Assembly: GCA_014871385.1 (NCBI GenBank)
Contig: CM026429.1
Location: 2,268,554 to 2,332,553, forward strand
DNA length: 64,000 bases
Direction: 5' to 3'
Origin: Ceratodon purpureus
Taxonomy: Eukaryota > Streptophyta > Bryopsida > Pseudoditrichales > Ditrichaceae
Each line of letters starts with the position of its first letter. Position 1 is the stretch's first letter. Of the stretch, positions 1-12,855 are shown in pieces. The position numbers were made by a program, and so were the translations under genes. The notes under the pieces were generated by a model. It ran no database searches, was not told the DNA's origin, and worked only from the letters and a program-made list of their open reading frames with translations.

Positions 1-588
1 AACATACAAAAAATGATTAATGTATTTAATAGAAATGACAACATTCAATACAAATAATGATATTTAAAGCGGAAGTTCATGGTGGAATTACTCTATTTTG
101 TAAATCAAAAGTGGTTTGATTAGCTTGTGATAGGAAAGAGAAGAGGAGAGAGAGCCTTGATGAAGAGCATAACACGCATAGTGAGCATTGAGGATGAAAC
201 TTACTGTGCAGGGCCTCATTAGTCTACTGTTTGCAATTAGTGTTTTACGCATGCATGCATGCAATCTAATTTTATGTAGTAGATTGAATTTGGGAGGTGT
301 TTCAACAATATATTAATATTGAAGAGCCTCTAAGAAATATATTCCTCTATTTTTGGTTGCATTCAATTTTTGATGACCATGTTCATTAGTCATGCAAAGA
401 TTTGCATTTATTTTTTGAAGATCAACTTACAAGTCAAAGAATTTGTTTGGTGTTGAGAGGCAAGTTAAACCGGAAGTCCAAAGGACAAACCTCAAGTTAC
501 TTATGGTTACTATATTAAGAGGTAAAAAGAAGCTTAACTAATTTTGTGATTGGAAGAAAGCTTTGATAGAGGTGGAGAGCCCTCATAA
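1..588. other. AT-rich intergenic DNA, no gene seen
   Basis: No reading frame here resembles a known protein. The stretch is AT-rich with short simple runs such as a small ATGC repeat near 250-265. It ends at the left boundary of a TTAA-family transposable element. Confidence 0.5.
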
Positions 589-1441
589 CCCCTAAAGGAC
601 AATGTGTCAAAATGGGGCTATTTTGGAGTTTGGGCATGTACCTGCGGATGCAATTTGAATTCAAAATTTATGAAAATTTTAATGAAAGTAGGCCTTAGTG
701 AGAGCTTCGTGTCGGTATTTTTTATTCTCAATTCCGATGTCAGAGTGAAAAGTTATTCACCTCTGAACCGCAAAAGCTCCTCCAAGGGCAGTCAGTTAGC
801 CAATGAGAATGACAGTGAATGTAGCAAATTCTGCCCAAAATTGCCCAAAATTACCAAAATCTGCCCAAAGACAAAACTTTGAAATTCCACCAAAAATTGA
901 CATTTTGATATTTTTCAAAAATAAAAATTTCTATGTATAGAAAAGGCAGTAGAGCATGTTCCCACCGTTTGGATTTTCAATCCAATTTTTTTTCATATGC
1001 TATTTTTATTGTAAAAAAACGGCCTTTGTTTGTGAATTTCAGTATACCCCCTAGCGGAAAATGATTTTTTTGGCAACCTTCCATAACTTTTTTGAATATG
1101 ATTTTTTTTTTATTCAATTAGCTAACTCAGTCTTCTGTGATGTGCATCAAAACCGCCAAAATCTATAATGCAAAAAAATGGTTTTTTGGGCCTTCAAAAA
1201 TCTGTTGTTCCCTTTTAGCGTAGGGAAAAAAAACTTGATTTTTAACTTTGAACGTTATGATCTTGCAATGGGTGAGGAATGAGTGTCTAAGATTTGGTGG
1301 ACATGTAGAAATAGAAGTTAGCTACAAGATCTTACGGTTAGATGTACTAAATAAGACCCCAACTTAGCAAAATCCACCTTGATTTGAAGAGGGGCTGTTT
1401 TCAGGCAGTTTTGATGAAAAATACCCTCAGAACTTTAGGGG
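589..1441. mobile_element. Non-autonomous DNA transposon, piggyBac-like ends (copy A)
   Basis: The left end reads CCCCTAAAGGAC and the right end is its near inverse (GAACTTTAGGGG). The element is flanked on both sides by the direct repeat ATAA (585-588 and 1442-1445), a variant of the TTAA target expected of piggyBac elements. The interior is shared with the copies at 49641-50462 (opposite orientation) and 63080-63721, including a stretch about a GCATTATGGATTTTGG-like block and a CAGCCCCTCTTCAAA-like block near the right end. There is no transposase frame; the 92-codon frame inside begins at GTG and matches nothing I recognise. A non-autonomous relic is the simplest reading. Confidence 0.75.
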
Positions 1442-1445
1442 ATAA

Positions 1446-3200
1446 GGTTACGGTTATAAAAGATATAGGCACATTGCCGCTTTATGTACCTATACCCCAA
1501 TTTAAATAACCAATTACTTCCGTCTTCAACGATATGTTTCAAAGTTGTATGCATACGGACTCCGTAGCGGCTCTATCCCGCGACGAGGCCGCCACCCCGA
1601 TTGTTCATCTTTTTCTATATTATTCTAGTCGTCATATTATTCTAGGGATTGTCGTATTCTGCTATGCAATCATTGTTTTTTTGAAGTAGGTTACAACCAC
1701 GTCTACTATCGTATGTATTTGGTGCGCTCTAAGCCAATCGGAAGTGGCCGAGCCGCAGGGCAGACCGCTACATGGATATAACTCAATGCCCTACTAATAA
1801 GTTGTTCGTATTTACAAATGACAGGAAATAGGAATTACAAGGCTTCTCACTTGTAGTAGCTTTGACACTTTTGACTCTGAACTTGATGCTTTTGACACAC
1901 TATAGTATCATTTTTTTTTGTCTGTTGTGTCACCCATGACCTTTGAATCTCAGGCGAGGCTCAAAATAGGAATCAAAAGCGTTGAAGCTGCTACTAGTGT
2001 CTGCTGACTTGTTGATAGATGTTTGCAGCCAATTAAGAAACCATCCTTAAATCATCACATCAATCCTTCACATGTGTGCTGCTGTTCTTTCCTTCTGTTT
2101 TTACATCCTTGTCGCAGAGATGATCAAACTTATCAATCCTACTGAGATGATGGTATTTGTATTTGGGGGGAATTTTAACTTAACTCTTTTGGGATTAAAA
2201 AGGATCAAACGGAAAAATCCTTCTGGGTCAATTCTCCAGGAGAGTTCTTAATGAAGATAAAAACATTACTTCTAGGAACTTGAAAATTGAGCTCAACCCA
2301 CTTGCTGCAAGGAAAACGTTAATCTGAGAGAATAATATCTCTAGTATAGTTGATTGCGTTGCAAACTTGCAAACTCCTCTAAATTCGAAAGAGATTCTCG
2401 AGCTATGGTAAACAGTTTAACTGAGAAGCCAGCTTGTTCTGACATCCAATTTTCGAGGAAAGATTTGCAATTGTAGTTGTACAAGAGAAACTAGATCTGT
2501 GGATGTCCACTATTTATGCTTTGATGTGGGATCTGTCCATAATTGTAACCTCAAGTGTATGTACGACTTTTTTCCGGAACTACAGCTACTTCTATGAGGA
2601 TTAAGATACTTTACCTTGAAGCTGCTTTGAAATATGTTGGAGACTTCGCAAGTTCTGGAAATTGTAAGAAGTTGTATCTTATCCTTCCAAACAATGCCCC
2701 CTACCGTGTTCTTCTCATTGATACAATGATCAAATCATTACCACTTTCATCTGATGACTGATTGTACTCTCATCACTGGGAGCTCACCAAAGATCACTTT
2801 GAGAAGTCGGTAGGATCATTGAGACCGAACACCCATGCACCTGTTGCGCATACCACAAACTCATATCAGACGTCAAATGTTACATTCTGAACAGGTCCAT
2901 TGAGTTCTGTAGATAGGTTACCTATGGTGCTTTCTTGTTCGTATGCAATTCTACGTGAAACCATATTACATCTTACATAACCTTCAATCGTTTCATAACT
3001 AGAAAACAAGGGACTCTACTTGAGCAGCTTACAGCTTAATTCTACAAACGTGGGTGTTCTCCTTATTCTAGGTCTTTATTTCTCCTTACAATGGTAGGAA
3101 TAATGAAATTCATAATTTAATTGATGTCATGCTTGTATGTTAGTGAGGAGGACACTGCGCTTAAAGTGGAAGCAAAGGCCAAACATGAAATTTGAACTGA
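1446..3200. other. Intergenic region downstream of the transporter gene
   Basis: No recognisable gene. A plus-strand frame of 68 codons at 2555-2761 is open but begins at GTG and matches no family I can name. Its distal part (after 3000) probably contains the 3' untranslated region of the minus-strand transporter gene. A small GC-richer patch at 1550-1780 stands out from its surroundings but shows no coding pattern. Confidence 0.4.
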
Positions 3201-6079
3201 TTAGTGTAGAAAGATGTATCTGAAGTTTTGAGAAAGAGGTCTCATACCAAGAGTTGGAGTGAGCACTGTCAGAAAAGCGACACCGACAACTTTCATGAGG
3301 AAGCCTGGTAGTATCATGTCAACTGGTTTGGTGTAGCCAGTGGAATGAGCAACAGCATTTGGAGGTGTTGCAATTGGCAGTATGAAGGAGTAATTGCAAG
3401 AGAACGTCGCGGGGATCATGAGTAAGAGTGGATGTTGACCAATTGAAATAGCCACCTCTGCTACAATTGGAAGAAAGAGAGTAGCTGTTGCAACATTTGA
3501 AACGAATTCGGTTGTGACGTTCACAAACAATGCAACAACCGGGATGAGTAGAAAGTATGGGACTGATTTCAAAATCTCCATGTGGCTGCCTAACCAGACA
3601 TCCAGCCCGGTTTTCACGATGCCAGCAGAAAGTGCAAAACCTGAAACCAAACAATATCGCACATTTAGAATGAGAGGAAAATCTGCGCCTGCAATGATAA
3701 GGGCATACCACCCTGATGGCTTGTAGACGAGTTTGTGTACGAGAAAAAATCATAGCTACAGAAGGAGCAGGGACTGGATAGATTTGACTACCTCCTCCAA
3801 GAAGAATCATAACATCCCAGTGCAGCTTCTTAGCAGTTGACCAATCCATTATTTTCTGGCCATGTTCTTGCCCACTTGGCACAATAAAAAATATAATTGC
3901 GACCATAATCTGCACATTACAAAATATGTTTTGAGTCACTCTTATCTCTCCTTCATCCTAATCGATAAGATTTACTTTGTAATGGAAAATGCTGAAGCTC
4001 AAAAACCCAAACATTTTCTAAAGGAGTTTCTTACTTGAATATTTGCACAGATAATGACAATGTGCTCTTATTGTATGCTAAATTTCAGAAACACTTTAGA
4101 GCTGTCATTTCTTCTAGACTTCCATGTTTTGAAATACGTACGTTAAAAGCAATCTCTAGAAATGTACAATAGCAAGTCTTGCTTCGCAAACCAAGAAACC
4201 ATGACTCTACGCCACCACCATATTCAAGGTGAAGAAGACTTACAGAGGCAGTGCCTTCATCAGGGTAGCCACCAAGGAGATCACTCCAGCCGGGAACAGT
4301 CCCCAATGATCGAGTGCACCACAAAAACACCAACGTCTGCACCCATTTACCAAGAGCATCAAAATAAATTCATGCCGTCACTGCGCTTACATCCACAGAA
4401 ACCATGTACGCAGCTTGTTTACAAGCTCAAGACCCTCCACGTCAACACAAGCCTACAATTCTTCACAATGACGAGTAAGGTCGAAAATTTCTTATTTTTT
4501 CCACCAGAGTAACAGTAGAGAGATCGTTCAGTTCATAGGATCTAGAAATCTGTGAGATTTAAGTAGTAAGAAGAAATTGAAGAATTACACCAAGCATTGA
4601 AGAATTCAACCAGTGGTTTAACAATTCACATATTTCTGAAGAGGATTGTTTTTCCTACTTTCCCCGAAGATAAGAAGATACTGTTTCCAAATCATTTTAA
4701 AACTCTGCGAGGGAATCCTGTTGTGCAAGAAACCTATCAGTGTTTGCAAGTGGCAACTTTGCAGATTGCTATACATGCAGCTGTCCTCAAGCACTTAACT
4801 TACTCGTACACTGGGTTCTAAATGGCGTGGTGGAGCTTCAGGTCAGAATCTCACCACAAAGGAGATACCCACGAATTTCTCGGCGAAGCTCATACTGCCT
4901 GCAAACAACCCCCAAGTGTGATGAACAGCTGCTGGGCATTCGGGCACCTCAACTAATACAAATGCGAATATAACATACAATATGTGAATAAGTAATGACA
5001 TATAGTATCTGAGTCACCCCCTCAGATACCCAAAAGTGCAGTTCTATTCATAAGCGATGCGAGGGATAGGGATAGGGATAACAAGGCACAGTACCCAAGT
5101 TTTGATACTCGCGCTCCACCAACTGGCGACTGAAGCGTGCCTTGATAATCTCGACCGAGGATGATGGGCAATAGAAATAGCAGAGCATGAGCCATAAGAA
5201 TAACAAATACGGCACAGCAATTGGGATGGCAAAGAGCATCCACTGGAAGTAGCCGATCGGCGGAGCTTTTGGGAATCGGCTGCTGTAGATGCCAGGCAGC
5301 ACAAGGTTAGGTCCGCAACCGGTGATGGTAGCCAGTCCGCCCACGGCGGTCCCGTACACAATCCCCAGAACCACGCCTTTGCAGAAGTTTTTCTTGACCT
5401 CGATGGCCCGGGTAGCCTGCTGCTTGGCCAACGCCTCAGGGTCATCCATAATGTCGCTCTCGGGAATGGCCAAATGCTTCTGGGAGTAACTGCGCGAGCA
5501 CGATCTGCAGAGAGCAGGGTCAGGGTCATCGACTTCGAAGGGCTTGAGCACCCCCGTCGCCATGGGGATCATCATGATCGCGGCCGCCGTGTTGGACATC
5601 CACATGCTCACGAACGCTGGGCCCGCGCAGAAGCCCAGCAGGACCAAGCGAGGGTCCATGCTCTTGCCCCCGAGGAAGAGCAGGATGCGGAGCGCGATGC
5701 GCTTGTGCAGATTGAAGCGTTGGATGGCGAGCGCCAGGATGAAGGTCCCGAGCATGAGCGTGACGGTGTCGTTGGTGTACTCCCGCGCCACTTCGTTGGC
5801 GTCCATAATGCGCAGGATGGGGAACAGGACGAGCGGCACGAGCGCTGTGACGCAGAGCGGGACGGGCTCCAGAATCCACCACAGCCCCAGCCACACGAGC
5901 GCGCCCAGCATGTGCGCCGCTTTGGGCCCTTCCTCAATCTTCACGAAGTTGAGGATGAGCACCATCGCCAACGGCCCCGACACCACAACCAGCTCCGTCT
6001 TCAAGCTCTTCAAACTCTGCCCCATGAACCTCCTCCTGCTCGGGCTCCGCATGCCCAGCAGCGGACTCGTATCTGCCAT
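3201..6079 (-). CDS. TDT: SLC13/DASS family dicarboxylate transporter (tonoplast dicarboxylate transporter-like)
   Basis: Predicted multi-membrane anion transporter of the divalent anion:sodium symporter family; plant members move malate and related dicarboxylates across the vacuolar membrane. Exons in coding order: 6079-5095, 4898-4855, 4336-4244, 3909-3792 and 3640-3248, all with GT-AG borders and consistent phase. The start is the ATG at 6079 (MADTSPLLGMRS); the frame extends upstream only through a TTG. Family signs are the first SNT motif (MSNTAAAIMMIP), GGLATITGCGPNLVLPG, SFAEKFV in the tiny 44-nt exon 2, the loop IMDWSTAKKLHWDVMILLGGG, and the second motif TEFVSNVATATLFLPI followed by HPLLLMIPA. 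After PTLG the frame runs 15 more codons to a stop at 3201, giving about 559 residues, close to the usual length of about 540. GTATGAG at that point could instead be a splice donor to an unseen last exon. The first exon is strikingly GC-richer than the rest. The family is clear; substrate is inferred. Confidence 0.9.
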
Positions 6080-7367
6080 GGCTGGCTCCTTCGTCCCTGC
6101 CTTCGCCCACTGCGTCAATCTCTCCCACAACCAACCCTAACACGATCCCATCTAGACAACCTGATCGCTTCTTCTAAACTGCTAACATTCCTCACCACAT
6201 CATCCCAAAGGATCCCCTTTCCTATTCTTCCTCAAATAGTTGCAGAATCAACAATTGAGCCTGAGAACACTCGTGCAAAACTTGACAACTCGAACTCAAA
6301 ACACAGCACCAACCCTCCCTTCTTAACTCTCAACTCTCAAAACGATCATCTTCTCCTCCAAATAGATTCTCGCTGTGGGATCAATTCCCATACTCTCTTC
6401 CAATGAGGAATCATGCGGCGATGGAGTGCTGCATCTTACAATCTCCTCACACACAAACACACCAAAACCAACGTCGCACCTCAAAAATCCAGCCCCTCTA
6501 CTCCTCACTGCTCAGTTTGCAGATATTCCTCCACCAGTTCACCCTGCCACCATCACCATCCTCTCAATTCCAATAATGCACACGTACTAGCACATGATCC
6601 ACGCCAAATTCCATTTCATCAACTTAAGACGATCATGCTCCAGAAAGTCTAAACACATAGTTAACCACTTCTGATGCCCAATTCAGCATTGGATTGGTTG
6701 CCGGAGACGCAGTCCGGTACAACTGCAACTCTGAAGTAAGATAATATCGAGCTAGCTAGCGTGCAGCAGCTGGCGTGGTGGATATATAATGTGGGAGTGA
6801 AACGGAATCGGCAGAAGCTCAAGGGAAGTTGCATTTGTGGCTAAAAAATCAAGGAAAGTCTAAAAGGAATATTGCAGTCTGCAGGGCCTCCGGAGGACCA
6901 TTCGGCGGCGGCCTGGCGCAGATGCTCAGATGTGGGAACAAGTGGGCTTCACATGGTACACCTGGAACTGCAATAACATGACTCTCTTGTACTATAAAAG
7001 TTAGAACTTGATGCATCGTATGATTGATTCATTCGGATACTAACTTAACTTGCTGCATGCATCGTCGACGAGACGAGCGGCATTCGGAAGGAGTTCCTGG
7101 TTGCTGCAGCCTAGTGGTGGATAAGTTGCAAGCATCTTCATGTTTCACGAGTGCGTGGTTTAATGAAAAAATTCTTCATCATCGGCACCACTGTTGGATC
7201 AACAGTGAGTCCGTGTTGGATGGTGATGGATCCTACTCGCACTGTAGATGGTGTCCGACATCTACAGTGCTGTGCTGGTAGCGCTCATTTCCATGCTCAT
7301 TCTGATGTGGACTTTGTGAGCCTTAGACCCACTCTGCCATGACCAATATATCTTTGAAGCCCAAATC
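6080..7367. other. Upstream region of the transporter gene
   Basis: This holds the 5' untranslated and promoter region of the minus-strand transporter. It is C-rich in short runs just upstream of the start (6140-6600), then mixed. Frames here are shadows or short open runs. No gene is recognised. It ends at the first of two small CTAA-flanked elements. Confidence 0.5.
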
Positions 7368-7371
7368 CTAA

Positions 7372-7615
7372 CCCTTAATTGACATAGCGGACCAATATGG
7401 TCCTCGAGGGAGCCTTTCGCAGCTTTTGATCTCAACGGTGGCATTTTTTGAGATTTTATCCGATGTGGTTGATTTTTTTTGCGTTGGGTACATAATCAAG
7501 TTACCTTGACATTCACCGTTTTGGATTTTCAAAATTGTTTCATTATATATGCAGAAATATGGCAAAAAGCCAATGAGGTTGCATTATTCTCCAAAACAAG
7601 GATGTCAATTAAGGG
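7372..7615. mobile_element. MITE-like element, CTAA target duplication
   Basis: A 244-bp element with perfect 14-bp terminal inverted repeats (CCCTTAATTGACAT at the left, ATGTCAATTAAGGG at the right). CTAA lies directly outside both ends (7368-7371 and 7616-7619). The CCC...GGG ends and a four-base target ending in TAA resemble the TTAA family elsewhere in the window. The interior contains a CACCGTTTTGGATTTTCAA block similar to the CCACCGTTTGGATTTTCAA block inside copy A, suggesting shared ancestry. No coding frame. Confidence 0.7.
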
Positions 7616-7653
7616 CTAACCAAGTTCCATTTTCCTTTTTTTCCAAATCCTAA

Positions 7654-7984
7654 CCCGTCATGGACTATAAACCTCGCCCTCGTCTTAATGACAAGGTGGG
7701 TCCTCCCCTCCTCCTCTCCTTTCTCCTCCCCTTCGTGATGCTAGTTTTTGAGGGCGTGTGGCCCTTTTTAAATGATTTTTTTTTATTTTTAATGGAACCA
7801 TGGACCCCAAATTACTCCAAGATAATCATGTATATTAATTTTAAATTACTTTATTTTTAATATTTGAATTTTAATATTTTTTTCATCAACAAGCGAAATA
7901 TAGGGGGCTTTTTGCCCTTTTCCAATGAGAGCCCTGGTTGAGGGGCCCTCGTCATGAAGACGAGGGTGGAGTTTATCGTTGGGG
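7654..7984. mobile_element. MITE-like element, CTAA target duplication (second copy type)
   Basis: A 331-bp element only 38 bp from the previous one. CTAA flanks both ends (7650-7653 and 7985-7988). The terminal arms pair imperfectly over about 40 bp, including CCTCGCCCTCGTCTT on the left against AAGACGAGGGTGGAG on the right. The left flank CAAATCCTAACCC is shared with the neighbouring element. There is no coding frame. Confidence 0.6.
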
Positions 7985-7988
7985 CTAA

Positions 7989-10900
7989 CCCGTGGCAAAG
8001 CTGACAATTTTCTTTTTAGCGACCCATTGCTGAGGAATTTTCCATCTAGTACAGTTGAGATTTTACGGCCGGAATCTAACCACCAACTCCTTGGTACCCC
8101 CAAAATACCCAACGGTTATCCCTCTCCGTCATCTGGTAGTTTAAGGTCATTCTGGACCGCAAATCTTAACTTTTAAACCTTAGAGATCATTACTTGTAAA
8201 TCCAACTCATAGACCAAACTAGCAATCCTTATAAATTCTAACTTTTAAACCTTGTAAATCAGTCTTTGAACACAACATTTGGAGGAACAAAGTTAGGTTG
8301 GTCTTTCCATTTAGGAATATTTTATCAGAAATTATTCCTCAATGGGATTAAAAAAATTGAACCATAACTTTAACTTAGTGAGTAGAAGCTTATTTAAGTC
8401 TCATATGTGGCCACCACTGTGAAACAATCCTATATTGTAGTTAAGGAATGAGTATGACTTGATGGAAAATGAATTATAATGGGTTGAGTATTACATTCTT
8501 CAATTCTTGGAATCACCATGTAATGATGTATCTTTGTTTTTGAGTGCTTATGTGCAATGTCACAATGCCAATAGTATAAAAATGTATTTCTTGGAACAGG
8601 TCATATTTGCAATCTTTAGAAATGATTTTTGTGAAGGTTCATTTCACTATTTTTTAGTAATTATCTTAAGATAAAATATCATTATAGTAACTTAATTATT
8701 AAAATTAAATATTACAAACAATACTTTAAGATCCTTAATATATATGGTTTTAAGTTTTTGAATTTTGTATGTATTTTTTTAATTGTTTATTCAACTATAT
8801 AATTGATATTCTATAGAAGAAGTAGAGAATCTCTAATCTTTGAACAAGACCGACATGAATAAGTATTTGTTTGTTCAACCACTAAGCCCAAGTCCATAAG
8901 ACATTGTCACATTGGTTAATGGTTTAAATTACTCCTTCTTTTTAGTAGTACACACTTCAACATTAATAAGTAATCAATAACCAAAAATTAATAGTGGTAA
9001 ATGAGCAAATCAAATAAAGGCTTTGTGGTATAACGGTTGGTTGATTTTTGCAGGTGGTATACACCAAATCATTAGTTTATTTGTTGGTTGGAGAGTGTTC
9101 GTTCAAATTCAAACCTCAATGTACTGATTTGAGCGAGTGGGATAGGTAGTGATTTGGCACTATTGAGTGAGTAGTAATAGGCAAGAAAAGGGTTGTGCCA
9201 ATCAACCTCCTATTACGTGACAAAGACAAGTGTCGTTGTTTGCTATCGTTAACAAAGTACTCTTAACTTATACAAAAAAAATTTAAAGGTCTAAACTTTA
9301 AAGCAGGTATTTTGGTTGAAAAAAAGGTCGGTTAGTTTCTAACACTTTTCTGTGGAAGATAGACATGAATGTATTTTTTATGGTGGTTTTAGATATTCTA
9401 TATTTATCCTTGAGTAGATTTCTCGATGGAATATGTATAGCAGCTTCAACACTAGTCGTAACAACAATACAAAGATTTGTTCTCCAACTTTTAGGAATAA
9501 TGCTTTAGGTGAAAATCTTTTGTTGCAGTGTATGAATTCAATGAATTGTATGGTAAGATTTTGGTATGTATTAGAAGGTGCTTTGTTTTGGTTAAACAGC
9601 CCTTTGACACATATTATATCATGTTTGAATTAGCATTACAGTGACATCTTTGAATACCACATATATAAAGAGGTAATCAAGTAAGAATTGTATTATCTTG
9701 CCGACGTATCTTATAAACAATATAAAAGGCTAAAATATCTAAATATACAAACTCGAATTTTTGTTTAGAAAAAAACATTAGATTTCTCTTTCAAAGGATG
9801 ATTTAAATGTTTTCCTTTTAAGCACACCAAATTCCCATCCATAACTTGGAATATCATTTTGCTTAACTCCTTCTTCTTCTATCAACCACATTTTGAATAA
9901 AGAAGTTGAAATATATTTAAATTCATATCTAGAAAAATAAAATATAAAGTCATTTTTTAATTTTTAACATTTTTAAGATTTTAAAAAGAAGTCAATTACA
10001 CATTTATTGCGTGCAATTTTGTAAAAAATTATCAGAAAAAAATTCTAAATATAAAATACATATTTTTTAAAAAGTATCAAACGACATCCAAATAATAATA
10101 ATAATAATAAAATGGTTTTAAGTTTTGAAAAGACACATGAAGTTTGGTTTTAAGTAGAGTTTCTTGTGAAATTGGCTTACAAGTGATGGATGGATTGACG
10201 AAGGGAAAAATTGATATGTAGTCAAGGTAGAAATTGTTCCCACTCCCAAGTTCCACCCTTGAGAATTCTAGACAGTTTCTCAGACAAAACAACATGCCGA
10301 TACAGGCCGAAGCAACATGTGTATGATCTTCTTATAACAAAATATAGAGCTTTAGGTTTTTTACTACAAGTATAAAATAGTAGCAAATGAGGCACTCCAT
10401 AACTCAATTTTTGTTATAATACAAACTTTCTATCAATTATAAGTTAACTCGATATGTAATTCCAATTAAAATATAATGTAAAAATATTTTCAAAACTTAT
10501 TTGTTCTTTCACCATTTGAAAAGTTGCTTACATATTATTTGAGACTTTAAACCTATCTTTTAATATAATACACACTTTACACATTATTATACATTTTATA
10601 AAATGTAAATTTAAATTGCATTCATATTCTATTTCATTTTATTAGATATTTTTTAAATTAAAAAATTTGAATTCTATAGATTTATTATGGTATGATTTCT
10701 TTGAACACAAAAGTAAGAAATTTAATCCACAAATAAATCAATATCTATGTATAATTTATATAATTTAGGTTTTTATTTATATATTTAATTATATACTTAC
10801 GTAGAATAAACATTTATACATTCATATATTTCTTGCATAAAATATATAATACATTCATATATTTTTATTTTAGAAATGAAATTTTGAAAATTTAAAAATA

Positions 10901-12713
10901 AATTCAAATTTTATAATTTAACTATTGAATGTAATATAAAGTAAGCCATAACAAAAGACACATCTCAAACTTGGATAAGTCCATCATATGTTACTTCATT
11001 AGGTGCATTTATCCACATGATGTCTCCAAAATAGAGTTGTGCCATGAAATATAAAGGGTAGTGCAATGATCTTGTTTTGAATCGAATTAAACTCCACATT
11101 TAAGACCAACATTTGTAAAGGTATGAATAGAGATTCTTATCATATCTGGATAAGCATCTATCACAACCTTTTGAATTTTATATCAAGAGTCAATGTATAA
11201 GCATCTTTCACAACCTTTTGAATTTATATCAAGAGTCAATCCATTAATTTGTAATAAATGTTTGCTTGTTTTTTTAGAAGCTACATGTTTTTTTAGAAGC
11301 AAAAATACAAAGTCCATAATTGAATAGACATAAGTCTTTAGATAAAAAAACATTTGATGGACTATTGAAGCTTCAAGAGATTAACATCGCTTTCTAAAAG
11401 TGGCTTCTTGAGTCTCAATGATTTGAAATTGTGAATTTTCCTCTAGTCTTAAGGCTGTCAAAGTTTAATCTGCAGTTTAATGACAAGAAAGAGAAGATGA
11501 TTACTTATTATTGTTCACCATTCCTACCAATCAATCATGGGGTGCACTTCTTGCCATGATACCTTCTATAATGCTCCAAAAAACATGTGAATGAACATGG
11601 CTTGATAGCATTGATTCCAAATGCATAATCTTTGGCAACATGATCCTCCAAAATGGAAAATGTATGCATAGTTCACGCATTCTAATTTTGAATTTAATTC
11701 ACTACATTCAATGAAAACATATTTTAATAATAAATTTATAAATTTATAACTTATTGATATGTGCAAATTCTAACATATATTTTATTACACCTTTTTGTTA
11801 AAGGTTCTAGAATGACAACCTTGTAAGAGCTTATTTTAAGAGACAATTTTTTTTCAAGACTATCCCTTCAACAATTTTTTAAAATTATCCTTAATCATTT
11901 TTAATATTGAAAAGGCAACTGACAAGTGTATCGATTAATGACCAAATTTCAATCCTTCCTTATAGATGTGACTCTATGTTTAATAATATAATACATGTAG
12001 AAGATTTAAAGATAGAGTACTCACCTGCCAATGTAGGAAGCATGAATACATGGCTGGGAAGATAACACAAAGGCCAGTGTATGCCTTGAGACTACATTGT
12101 ATTATTTATAATAACAATTATGATTATTTTAAAGCTTAAATTGCACGAGCCACAAGTATTAGGAAGACCTACATTGCTCAATTCTTAAGACTACAAATGT
12201 AGTTATTGATTCTTTCCATCTACACAATTATCAAATTCCTAATCCACATAGTCACTTGTTCATGTCCAAAACAATCCGATATTAAGCAAGAACATCTGAT
12301 AGCTTTCCAGCAAATTCCAACTGTTTAAATGGCCTACCAACTCATTTGAATCTGCTGTGAAATATCAGTTCTAACTTAGAGAAACATCTCTACTTCAGAA
12401 GTAAGTCAAGGTCCGGCAAGGCAACTTTGCTTGTGGAGAAAAATTGTTGGCTCCAGTTCTTAGTCGCTGCAATTTGATCCGTAATCTTGCCCAACTCTCT
12501 CAACTTGATGTGCTCTTAAAGGTTATTCTAGAGACAAAAGCTAGCGTTTAATTATGTAAAAATTTCATTCCATTATTGTGAGCTGCACTATATAATCACA
12601 CAAAATGTGAGCTACACTGACATATATAATCCACAAAGCCATCAAGCACAGCCAGGAACTGGCTGACTATCAATTCGGGCTTGCTAATCGATACATGATT
12701 CACACCCTGAATA
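7989..12713. other. AT-rich gene-free region
   Basis: Very AT-rich DNA with no recognisable protein or RNA gene. It includes a short AAT microsatellite near 10088-10110, a locally duplicated segment near 11145-11245 (TCACAACCTTTTGAATTTATATCAAGAGTCAAT occurs twice in variant form, shown here only by position), and a weak tRNA-like promoter pair near 9026-9110. Confidence 0.5.
9021..9250 (+). repeat. Possible tRNA-derived SINE-like sequence
   Basis: TGGTATAACGGTTGG at 9026-9040 resembles an RNA polymerase III A box, and GTTCGTTCAAATTC near 9097-9110 resembles a B box, about 60 bases apart. This is the arrangement seen at the head of tRNA-derived SINEs. I see no clear A-rich tail, target duplication or second copy in the window, so this is only a candidate. 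Confidence 0.25.
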
Positions 12714-12855
12714 CATTGGGAACATGTGTACTATGAACCGTGATTTCTCGACGACCAGGAACACTAAAATGTCACCTTCTTTGACACCATTCTCCTAAAA
12801 GAACTTCCTCCAGCCGTCATATCCATGCACATACATGATTTTCACTATACATTGT
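12714..12855 (-). pseudogene. B3 DNA-binding domain remnant
   Basis: Read on the minus strand, one frame gives CIVKIMYVHGYDGWRKFF, a TAG stop, then ENGVKEGDILVFLVVEKSRF and IVHMFPM. The run GW(R/K)KF...NGxKEGDxxVFxxxxKSRFxVxxF is the signature of the C-terminal half of a plant B3 domain (REM or ABI3/VP1 superfamily). The internal stop, further stops upstream and lack of any start or downstream frame show it is broken. The surrounding DNA is AT-rich and non-coding. The domain call rests on pattern alone. Confidence 0.5.

Noticed and set aside
2555-2761. 68-codon plus-strand frame
   Set aside because: Starts at GTG, matches no family I recognise and has no neighbouring coding pieces in phase that I could confirm.
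5474-6406. Plus-strand frame of 310 codons over the transporter first exon
   Set aside because: It is antisense to the well-supported GC-rich transporter exon; its histidine- and arginine-rich composition is typical of a shadow frame.
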